Positions 1-6,368 of a stretch of 64,000 nt of DNA are shown piece after piece. The position numbers were made by a program, and so were the translations under genes. How positions within the stretch are numbered: the first letter of the stretch is position 1; each line of letters starts with the position of its first letter. Under the pieces are notes generated by a model. That model worked only from the letters and a program-made list of their open reading frames with translations, did not search any database and was not told where the DNA came from. Source of the DNA: Phycisphaerae bacterium (lineage in GTDB: Bacteria > Planctomycetota > Phycisphaerae > UBA1845 > CAIVHJ01); contig JAJVHX010000011.1 in the NCBI GenBank assembly GCA_022072405.1, positions 1-64,000 on the forward strand, given 5' to 3'.

Positions 1-44
1 TGCTTAATCCACTCACCCGATAATTTGGAAACCTTCTTGGTCAT
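1..44 (-). CDS. 5' end of an unidentified gene running off the window
   Basis: Only 14 codons are visible on the minus strand, reading MTKKVSKLSGEWIK and continuing past base 1. The call rests on an excellent ribosome binding site, AAGGAGG, 9 bases before the ATG at 44. The peptide is too short to assign. It lies beyond the last Rhs cassette, so it may be the next cassette gene or an unrelated downstream gene. Confidence 0.5.
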   Translation of the reverse strand, partial: MTKKVSKLSGEWIK

Positions 45-124
45 GATGAATTGCCTCCTTGGGCAATCCATCGGCAATTTGAAGCTTTAAACGACGGCGG
101 GGAAGAAAAAAACTCCCCGACCCC

Positions 125-361
125 TCACATAGTTAAAAATATTATTATGAACATGAACAATGGCCAAGTCAGGGTAGGCAGGAATAAATGATTTAATATA
201 GTTGATTTTAACCAAATAATTAGTCCAATCCAAATGACCCATATGAACCAAAACCAATACCTTGCATAGACCAGTTTACGAATCGCATGATTGAATAAAT
301 AGGCGCGATCCTTCTTGGAAAGATATTTCAATTCGGGAAATAAATTAGTTACCCAAAGCAT
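125..361 (-). CDS. Small two-helix membrane protein, putative Rhs cassette-associated (immunity-like) gene
   Basis: A 78-residue protein with two strongly hydrophobic segments, about residues 34-51 (Trp/Ile rich) and 59-77, after a charged N-terminal stretch (KKDRA). It starts 86 bases after the stop of the Rhs core fragment at 448-1368 and is much richer in A+T than that fragment. No family is recognised. Small membrane proteins directly behind Rhs tips are often immunity proteins; that role is inferred from position alone. A GCGAGCAA stretch before the ATG could serve as ribosome binding site. Confidence 0.5.
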   Translation of the reverse strand: MLWVTNLFPELKYLSKKDRAYLFNHAIRKLVYARYWFWFIWVIWIGLIIWLKSTILNHLFLPTLTWPLFMFIIIFLTM

Positions 362-447
362 TTGCTCGCTTTCACGAAATCAACAGTAAATTATCAAGTC
401 CTCACCTATTAACCATTTGATTCGGCTTTACCACGTATCAGCTAATG

Positions 448-1368
448 CTAATGTGGTCCTGCCCCGGGAAAGCAAGGAGCGCCATATGGATAATCTTTTT
501 GAGGATGCCAAGGTTGCTGCTCTCTTTCCCATTGTTGTCTTGGAGATTCCGGTATCATGTCAATATAATCTTGTATAGGTTGAGGTGGTCTTATTCCAGA
601 AATAGCATCTATCATTCGTTGAGTATCCCCACGTTCCCACCCGCCGCCTATAAACCCTGCAATCCCCCAAACAAATGCGCCAGGAACTCCTCCTCCCAAT
701 GCTCCTGCTCCCGCACCAACTATTGCACCAATGAGTCCACATTCGATACTAAACAAACCAGTTGGATCAATTCGAACCGATGGTCGGCTATTGACGTATT
801 CGTAAACATTCAATCCACCCCTGATTCCGATCGGATCTCTTTCCAGAAAACGCCCTAAAGATGGATCATAGGTTCTATATCCAACGTGCATCAACCGCTC
901 AGAAATAAACCCGGCATTCACTCCGAGGCCCGAATATTCTTCATAACCATAACTACCCACATACCCATAGCGCGTTTCCAACGATTCTTCAACTTTTTCA
1001 CCAAACGCGGTGAAGGTAGCTTGTCCTTGAGGCTGTCCAAGACCATCGGTCACCAATCGCGTCGTACCGAGGTGATCGGTGTGGAAGTAAGTGATCTCGC
1101 CGGTGAGTTGGTCAATTTCGCCCAGGCCCGGTTCGTAGATTTTCGTCACGGTGACCACGCCCAATTCATCCACCGTGTAATCAGCGTAGGGGGTATCGCC
1201 GTCGTAGTCGGTCCAGAGGGCCGAGTCGAAGTCGGGAGAGAGCGATTGCGTGTCCCACTGACGGGCCAGGTAGCGCGCCCGGCCCTGGCCTCGGAATTCC
1301 TGAATGTTCTCGATGGTCTCGTTCAACACTTCACCGTCACCATCGGTGACCAGAAGGATCGTCGCCAT
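448..1368 (-). CDS. Rhs core C-terminal fragment with tip 1 (orphan cassette, 5'-truncated)
   Basis: A 306-residue reading frame homologous to the last 300 or so residues of the full Rhs protein at 6369-10247. It has the YD/Rhs core (GLGEIDQLTGEITYFHTDHLG) and the core-ending signature RTYDPSLGRFLERDPIGIRGGLNVYEYV followed by DPTG, then a unique tip of about 102 residues. The tip opens with a glycine-zipper-like hydrophobic stretch (GAIVGAGAGALGGG) and ends Pro/Trp rich. Rhs similarity begins only at codon TDG near base 1346. The 7 or so codons before it belong to a transposase remnant in another frame, so the fragment has no signal peptide or original start and may be silent unless recombined into the full gene. 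Confidence 0.75.
   Translation of the reverse strand: MATILLVTDGDGEVLNETIENIQEFRGQGRARYLARQWDTQSLSPDFDSALWTDYDGDTPYADYTVDELGVVTVTKIYEPGLGEIDQLTGEITYFHTDHLGTTRLVTDGLGQPQGQATFTAFGEKVEESLETRYGYVGSYGYEEYSGLGVNAGFISERLMHVGYRTYDPSLGRFLERDPIGIRGGLNVYEYVNSRPSVRIDPTGLFSIECGLIGAIVGAGAGALGGGVPGAFVWGIAGFIGGGWERGDTQRMIDAISGIRPPQPIQDYIDMIPESPRQQWEREQQPWHPQKDYPYGAPCFPGAGPH
797..1346 (-). repeat. Rhs core direct repeat, copy 1
   Basis: About 550 bases nearly identical to parts of 2701-3251, 4944-5606 and 6770-7434. It ends abruptly at the codon for TDG on its 5' side and just after NVYEYV on its 3' side. Four co-oriented copies within 7 kb give substrate for homologous recombination between tips. Confidence 0.8.
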
Positions 1369-1490
1369 GCGTAACCGCTTTCACGGCACATCGCCTCGAT
1401 ATGTGACGCAGAAATCGTATCGCTTATCGTTCCCGGCGAGAACAATCCACTCTTGACATTTGCCTTCCAATGCGCGAGATTACTTGCCAT
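1323..1490 (-). pseudogene. IS4-like transposase, N-terminal remnant
   Basis: A 55-codon frame, starting MASNLAHWKANVK, has a strong ribosome binding site (GGAGG, 6-7 bases before the ATG at 1490). Its C-terminal part, CRESGYAWRRSFWSPMVTV, resembles the N-terminal region of IS4-family transposases (Cys-x-x-(S/A)-Gly-His/Tyr...Arg...Trp-x-Pro). It is then cut off by the start of the Rhs repeat and stops at 1323. The family call is by eye and moderately sure. The remnant overlaps the first codons of the Rhs fragment in a different frame, marking a deletion or recombination joint. Confidence 0.5.
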
Positions 1491-1620
1491 CCTTGGCCTC
1501 CTTTTTTGATGTCGTTATGACAGCAACATCATCTCAGGAGGCTTCTTTTCGCGCCAGTTTTTTTGAGTAAAAGGCGAAAACGACTTACGCTTAGCTTCAT
1601 GCCATTCGGAACTGTCCCTA
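1323..1620 (-). mobile_element. Remnant of an insertion sequence (one end plus transposase start)
   Basis: Upstream of the transposase fragment, about 130 bases of untranslated sequence run to TAGGGACAGTTCCG at 1607-1620, which looks like an IS end but has no second end in the window. The element was probably truncated when the neighbouring Rhs fragment was joined to it. Confidence 0.35.
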
Positions 1621-1630
1621 ATTATCCATA

Positions 1631-2200
1631 TCATCTCTTGTGGATGCTATCCTCTTTTGTGAATGCTATCCCATCGGCCGCAATTCTCTCGAGCACGTCA
1701 TGAGCAAATTCCTTACGCACATACAGTATGCCATCTTGCGGCTCGCCTGGTTCTTTCGCAATGCCGATTGTAGCCAAAGTAGCCTCCCAGGTGATGTAAT
1801 ATCCTTCCTGGTCTGCAATATGTCGCTTCAGGTGCCTTTGCATCGCTTCATAAGGGCCTCTTACCGAATAAGTCACCACCATGCCACGCAGCAGTATAGC
1901 ACCAATGCCAGCGATAAAGGGTACAATGAGAAAAATTAGCACCAAGAGACGAATTATTCGATTACTGATCATTTTGTAACGCATATTAGTAGGAAACATC
2001 CATACAAATGTGGCAGCAAAAGCAACAATGAAGACTGCCAGCTGTGCCGTGACCCAAGTGTGATTTTCGAGGACTTCACATCTATAAAGGCACATCTGTA
2101 CAAGCGTGAACAAAGAGTAACAACCAGCCATCAAAGCACAAACGGAGCCTATGCCAACATTTAGTCTAACGCTATTATCAGTGGGTATTGGTTCATTCAT
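1631..2200 (-). CDS. Three-helix membrane protein, putative Rhs cassette-associated (immunity-like) gene
   Basis: A 189-residue protein with hydrophobic helices at about 15-39, 51-69 and 81-104, then a soluble C-terminal domain of about 85 residues (GPYEAMQRHLKRHI...YVRKEFAHDVLERIAADGI). No known family is recognised. It follows the Rhs fragment at 2285-3235 with an 84-base gap on the same strand, and its base composition is lower in GC than the Rhs core. The soluble tail could bind the tip encoded just upstream; this is inferred from the position shared with the other cassettes. Confidence 0.6.
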   Translation of the reverse strand: MNEPIPTDNSVRLNVGIGSVCALMAGCYSLFTLVQMCLYRCEVLENHTWVTAQLAVFIVAFAATFVWMFPTNMRYKMISNRIIRLLVLIFLIVPFIAGIGAILLRGMVVTYSVRGPYEAMQRHLKRHIADQEGYYITWEATLATIGIAKEPGEPQDGILYVRKEFAHDVLERIAADGIAFTKEDSIHKR

Positions 2201-2284
2201 TATGCGTGACTCAAATCATAATTTATTCACAATACTCTGCACAATGTTTTCGAATGATGACGTAACGGCCAAACTTTGTTTACA

Positions 2285-3235
2285 TTATGGTTCAGTGTGA
2301 TACCAATCAACAGGATCAAGAGTATCACGGTACTTAGGATTAGTAGGATTCATTGGAGGGTCAGGATGTCTCATGTCATCTCCAGATGCATGCCAGCAGT
2401 TATAGCAGAAACCGCTGTAATCGTATCTGTTCATCGCGTCAATCATCATATCCTTGTCAGCTTCGTCGCTGGTCTGACGATCTGGAGGTCCCGGAGGACG
2501 AGTGCTGGGAAGTATTGTCGTGGCTCCCGGTGCATAGATGGGTGAAGTAACCCACCACCACCCCCAGGGAACGCCGAAATTCACGTCCCAGTATCCCATG
2601 GTAGCAGAGCCACAAGTTACATATCTATGCCAACGATTCCAATATCTATACCACCGATCTAAACCAGCTGGATCTACCCATTTTTGGGGATTACTGGCCA
2701 CATATTCATACACATTCAATCCACCCCTGATGCCGATCGGATCTCTTTCGAGAAAACGCCCTAATGATGGATCATAGGTTCTATATCCAACGTGCACCAA
2801 CCGCTCAGATATATAACCAGCGTTCATTCCTAGGTCAGAGTATTCCTCATATCCATATTCACCAACATACCCATAACGAATTCCCAATGATTCTTCAACC
2901 TTTTCACCAAATGCAGTATAGATGGCTTGTCCTTGCGGCTGACCAAGACCATCGGTCACCAATCTTGTCGTGCCTAGGTGGTCGGTGTGGAAATAGGTGA
3001 TTGCTCCGGTCATCTCGTCGACTTCACCCAGTCCGGGTTCGTAGATTTTCGTCACGGTGACCACGCCCGATTCATCCACCGTGTAATCGGCGTAGGGGGT
3101 ATCGCCGTCGTAGTCGGTCCAGACAGCGGAGGCGAAGTCGGGAGAGAGCGATTGCACATCCCACTGGCGGGTCAGATAGCGCGCCCGGCCCTGGCCGCGG
3201 AATTCCTGAATGTTCTCGATGGTCTCATTCAACAC
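2285..3235 (-). CDS. Rhs core C-terminal fragment with tip 2 (orphan cassette, 5'-truncated)
   Basis: A 316-residue frame starting MLNETIENIQEFRG. It matches the end of the full Rhs protein through the signature RTYDPSLGRFLERDPIGIRGGLNVYEYV and DPAG, then diverges into a tip of about 125 residues. The tip is rich in Trp/Tyr (RWYRYWNRWHRY, WGWWW), with a C-terminal half containing CYNCWHASGDDMRHPDPP. The first Met is simply the first in-frame one: Rhs similarity starts five or so codons earlier at TDGAGE (base 3251), directly after GC-rich non-Rhs sequence. No signal peptide or obvious promoter, so it may be a silent donor cassette. Tip function unknown. Confidence 0.75.
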   Translation of the reverse strand: MLNETIENIQEFRGQGRARYLTRQWDVQSLSPDFASAVWTDYDGDTPYADYTVDESGVVTVTKIYEPGLGEVDEMTGAITYFHTDHLGTTRLVTDGLGQPQGQAIYTAFGEKVEESLGIRYGYVGEYGYEEYSDLGMNAGYISERLVHVGYRTYDPSLGRFLERDPIGIRGGLNVYEYVASNPQKWVDPAGLDRWYRYWNRWHRYVTCGSATMGYWDVNFGVPWGWWWVTSPIYAPGATTILPSTRPPGPPDRQTSDEADKDMMIDAMNRYDYSGFCYNCWHASGDDMRHPDPPMNPTNPKYRDTLDPVDWYHTEP

Positions 3236-3251
3236 TTCGCCGGCTCCATCG
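2701..3251 (-). repeat. Rhs core direct repeat, copy 2
   Basis: Same segment as at 797-1346, with the same 5' boundary at the TDG codon. In this copy it is joined to GC-rich hairpin DNA instead of transposase DNA. Confidence 0.8.
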
Positions 3252-3304
3252 GGGATCGGAACGGAGCAGTCGGTGAGGCCAGCAGCCCATCCGGTCCCAG
3301 GCCC

Positions 3305-3460
3305 GGATGTTCCGGGGAGTTCCCCGATTCACCCGGTGACCGGCCCGGTTGAACCGGGGATCGGCCCGGACCCCCGTTGACCTCCCCGGATCGTCCGGGG
3401 AACACAACGACTCCAACGGGGATCGGCCCGACTGAATCGGGGAGTCCCCCGACTCATCCG
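3305..3460. repeat. Cluster of short GC-rich perfect hairpins
   Basis: Within about 150 bases there are at least four perfect short palindromes: CGGGGA/TCCCCG (3313-3326), CCCGGTT/AACCGGG (3344-3358), CCCCGGA/TCCGGGG (3384-3400) and CGGGG/CCCCG (3438-3451). GGGGATCGGCCCG occurs twice (3356-3368 and 3418-3430). The block sits between the HELSH-protein gene and Rhs fragment 2, at a cassette boundary. A 136-codon open frame through it (3225-3635) looks non-coding. Confidence 0.7.
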
Positions 3461-3653
3461 GGGAAACCAGCCTAACAATCGTAACTGTCTTTTTTGAAAT
3501 AACTTCCATTAAAAACGGCCTGCTTGCGGGCGTTTCATCAAGAGCCTCCGGGCCCAGTATTAATGGGCATGAGAAACTTTCTTTCTCACTGGTACAATTA
3601 CCGGGGGCAGGCCAATGCCACCCGTCACCCGTCAAGTACTTAGCAACTTGAAT

Positions 3654-4508
3654 TTATTGATCAATGTTGACGCAGTAATGAAAAAAAGCGTTCTCAAATT
3701 CATGCACATCATACTTACATATTTGTGCAAATGTAGCATAATTCATTTTAGACTTATAAATTATATTATTTCGTATTTTTTGCCATAAACCGAGGTTGTC
3801 ATTATTAATGTTTTGTTCTAAAAATACAGCAAGTAGAATGCACTGACAGTAAAATATTGTTGATTTGCGCAGAGGAAGAGAATGATACCCCTTGGTGGTT
3901 ATTTTACATAATTCTTTAAAAGAAAATAGTTCTTTTGGATTTTCTATTTGCGTGATAATGCTCTTAGCCCATCTTAAATTACTGTCAGATTTTCGTAACC
4001 CAAACCTATCTTCAATCTGGCATGCGTAACCTTCTTCTAAACAAAATGGCAATCCACTTCCCCGCCAAGTTATATTAATTGCTGCGTGAGATAACTCATG
4101 AATTAGCGCGTTCAATAACGAACTACTCCGTGCCACAAAAACAATTATTGTTCTCAATGGCGAAAGCCAGTAAGCAGTACCGTTGGAATTTTTCAAAAAA
4201 TTGATGTAATGGGGTATATTATTCATAGCTGCTGATTTGCCCCAAAAATAAACAGTAATTACGTGATCAACATTAGAACTAAGCCCAAATTCACTACGAA
4301 CGTGTTTCCAAGCTGCAAACAATAGACTTTGATCCAACGAACGAACCATATCAATCTCTGCATCACTACAATTAATACACGTTAAACTGATTGACGAAAT
4401 ATCGCTTTGTAGATTTATGCAAAAATACTCTTTTCTTACAAAAGCATGAAAGTATCTACGGATGATCCAACTCGATATATACCAATTTGCTGTTTCTAAT
4501 ATATTCAT
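3654..4508 (-). CDS. HELSH-motif putative zinc metallopeptidase in an Rhs cassette
   Basis: A 284-residue protein with HELSH at residues 137-141 and a downstream LPFCLEEGYA at about 153-162. This gives the gluzincin arrangement HExxH plus Glu 18 residues later in a (W/C)-L-E-E-G-x-A context, as in peptidase-MA-like proteins. His137, His141 and Glu159 would bind zinc and Glu138 would be catalytic. No signal peptide is clear. The gene is strikingly AT-rich compared with the Rhs cores on either side. It starts 20 bases after the stop of Rhs fragment 3, where the other cassettes carry small membrane proteins. It may be a tip-linked effector, a processing enzyme or an acquired passenger. Substrate unknown. 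Confidence 0.65.
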   Translation of the reverse strand: MNILETANWYISSWIIRRYFHAFVRKEYFCINLQSDISSISLTCINCSDAEIDMVRSLDQSLLFAAWKHVRSEFGLSSNVDHVITVYFWGKSAAMNNIPHYINFLKNSNGTAYWLSPLRTIIVFVARSSSLLNALIHELSHAAINITWRGSGLPFCLEEGYACQIEDRFGLRKSDSNLRWAKSIITQIENPKELFSFKELCKITTKGYHSLPLRKSTIFYCQCILLAVFLEQNINNDNLGLWQKIRNNIIYKSKMNYATFAQICKYDVHEFENAFFHYCVNIDQ

Positions 4509-4528
4509 ATTTCAATAAATATATAATT

Positions 4529-5710
4529 TTACAGAAAAGCGCCCGGGCCTGGTGACCACGGCGGGCGATACAATGGCCAATAATCATCAGGGTTAAGTGG
4601 CGGCAATGGTCCTGGTGGCAAATCATCAGGAATAGATGGTCGAACAGGAGGGGGTTCTTCAAGATCACTCGGATCTGGTCCAGGACCTGGCATTCCAGGG
4701 AGAACTGGAGGAAGCTGTGGTTTGGGAGGGGGCAGTGGGACGTGGGGGAGTAGCGCCGGAATCAATCCTGGAAAAAGATAAAGCAGGTTAACGGCAATAC
4801 CTGCTCCCGCAACACACATCATCCCTATATCGTTCTGTCTGCGCTCCTCTGGAGTCATCCTGTCTCTGCGTTGATAATAGCGTTCCCAACCTTCATCGTT
4901 CCATAAACCTGTTTGATCAGTGTAACTTATTGAATTACTGCTCACATACTCATACACATTCAGTCCGCCGAGGATGCCGATGGGGTCGCGTTCGAGGAAG
5001 CGGCCTGTGGCTGGGTCGTAGGTGCGGTGGCCGACGTGCTGAAGGCGAGACGTTAGCGGAGAGACGCTAGACGTTAGTTCAGAAAAAGATTCATAGCCAT
5101 AGCTCCCCACATATTCGTAGCGGGTATCGAGCGAGTCGTCGATTTTCTCGCCGAACGCGGTGAAGGTAGCTTGTCCTTGCGGCTGGCCAAGGCTATCGGT
5201 CACCAATCTTGTCGTACCGAGGTGATCCGAATGCAGGTACGTCACTTCGCCGGTCAACTGATCAATCTGCCCCAGGCCCGGTTCGTAGATTTTCGTGACC
5301 GTCACACTTCCCAATTCATCGACCGTGTAATCAGCGTAGGGGGTATCGCCGTCGTAGTCGGTCCAGAGGGCCGAGTCGAAGTCGGGAGAGAGCGATTGCG
5401 TATCCCACTGACGGGCCAGGTAGCGCGCCCGGCCAGAACCTCGGAACTCCTGAATGTTCTCGATGGTCTCATTCAACACTTCACCGGCTCCATCGGTGGT
5501 CCAGGTTTTATCGGTGAGGTACTGTAATTCGCCCTGTTTATTATAGGCCAGCTCCGTCACCTGCCAATCCAGATCACCTGCCACCCGCCGGATCATCCGC
5601 GTCGGACTGCGTATAGAGGTTTTGTCCGCATTCCGGGCAACGTACACTTGTCTGCCGAAGATCGTATCCGCAGTTAGAACAACAGTTATTCGTGATACGG
5701 CATGCTGCAA
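4529..5710 (-). CDS. Rhs core C-terminal fragment with tip 3 (orphan cassette, 5'-truncated)
   Basis: The open frame has 393 codons, but only from about base 5606 (TRMIRRVAGDLDWQVTELAYNKQGELQ) is it Rhs. The first 35 or so codons overlap, in another frame, the zinc-ribbon end of the preceding gene and are probably not translated. It contains the YD core and the signature RTYDPATGRFLERDPIGILGGLNVYEYV. The tip of about 125 residues has a charged start (YYQRRDRMTPEERRQ), a hydrophobic stretch (about tip residues 29-53) and a very Pro-rich tail. This copy reaches about 90 bases further upstream than copies 1 and 2. No start signal of its own is evident. Confidence 0.75.
   Translation of the reverse strand: MQHAVSRITVVLTADTIFGRQVYVARNADKTSIRSPTRMIRRVAGDLDWQVTELAYNKQGELQYLTDKTWTTDGAGEVLNETIENIQEFRGSGRARYLARQWDTQSLSPDFDSALWTDYDGDTPYADYTVDELGSVTVTKIYEPGLGQIDQLTGEVTYLHSDHLGTTRLVTDSLGQPQGQATFTAFGEKIDDSLDTRYEYVGSYGYESFSELTSSVSPLTSRLQHVGHRTYDPATGRFLERDPIGILGGLNVYEYVSSNSISYTDQTGLWNDEGWERYYQRRDRMTPEERRQNDIGMMCVAGAGIAVNLLYLFPGLIPALLPHVPLPPPKPQLPPVLPGMPGPGPDPSDLEEPPPVRPSIPDDLPPGPLPPLNPDDYWPLYRPPWSPGPGAFL
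4944..5606 (-). repeat. Rhs core direct repeat, copy 3
   Basis: Co-oriented with and highly similar to 6770-7434 inside the full-length gene, including the same variable segment SFSELT...PLT(S/T)RLQHVGHRTYDPA. That segment makes it closer to the full gene than to copies 1 and 2. The 5' boundary lies at about 5606 inside the 3' end of the membrane-protein gene at 5574-6326. Confidence 0.8.
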
Positions 5711-6326
5711 TCTGAAGTGTACGAGCCAGCAAATACATTAATGCAAGTGGCATGATATAGATAGTAAGTATGACTACCAGAATCATACTTGAAGAGCTAT
5801 TCCAACTATATTCTACTGGCATAATTAATGCAGATAGATAAGTTGTAACAAGTAAGCAGGGCATGATGAAATAGATTGTCATGCTCCACTTTAATATTCT
5901 CCAAAATAAATAGCGACCTCCTATAATTCCTTGATGGCCGAGATCCTGCAGCTGATTGATTAAAGCTATACTCAAACCAAGAAAGACTATTTGGATTATA
6001 CCCTGTGCCAATATTATGCGCATATCCTCAAACAAACATGTGACTGCATTCGTTATTAACAACATTGCAGTGACAATTTCAAACCATATCAAGAGGCTTC
6101 GAGTCATATTTATTAACAAATGGCTGCTTGCAAGAATAATAGCCCATCCTAACATGTCAGGAAAAATGTCCACTTGCACAACCGGAAACCCTTTGCTGTA
6201 GAATTCAAATTGAAAATCTACAATGATCAATATCCCTGCTACAGCCACCCATTTTAGAAATCTGCTAATTACGTGCAAAATCGATGCGCATCTGATTCGG
6301 TGGTCATGATAATCCATAGAGATCAT
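5574..6326 (-). CDS. Six-helix membrane protein with C-terminal zinc ribbon, putative Rhs cassette-associated gene
   Basis: About 250 residues with six hydrophobic segments (roughly 19-43, 53-73, 78-100, 105-124, 145-170, 181-205). These are followed by a zinc ribbon, CSNCGYDLR...CPECG, a motif common at the ends of planctomycete membrane proteins. An upstream TTG at 6329 is also possible; the ATG at 6326 is preferred. It lies 42 bases behind the full-length Rhs gene and is AT-rich, so it is the best candidate for an immunity partner of that protein's tip. Its last ten codons and stop come from Rhs repeat DNA read in another frame, so the original C-terminus was replaced. Confidence 0.6.
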   Translation of the reverse strand: MISMDYHDHRIRCASILHVISRFLKWVAVAGILIIVDFQFEFYSKGFPVVQVDIFPDMLGWAIILASSHLLINMTRSLLIWFEIVTAMLLITNAVTCLFEDMRIILAQGIIQIVFLGLSIALINQLQDLGHQGIIGGRYLFWRILKWSMTIYFIMPCLLVTTYLSALIMPVEYSWNSSSSMILVVILTIYIMPLALMYLLARTLQIAACRITNNCCSNCGYDLRQTSVRCPECGQNLYTQSDADDPAGGR

Positions 6327-6368
6327 CAACTTTATATCATACGATGCTGATGATGTCAGCGATCTGTA

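Noticed and set aside
3225..3635. 136-codon frame upstream of Rhs fragment 2
   Set aside because: It reads through the GC-rich hairpin block and ends inside the Rhs core in another frame; composition is like random translation of GC-rich DNA and no ribosome binding site is seen.
5607..5710. First 35 codons of the Rhs fragment 3 frame
   Set aside because: The same bases encode the conserved CSNCGYDLR...CPECG zinc ribbon of the preceding gene in another frame; Rhs similarity begins only at about 5606.
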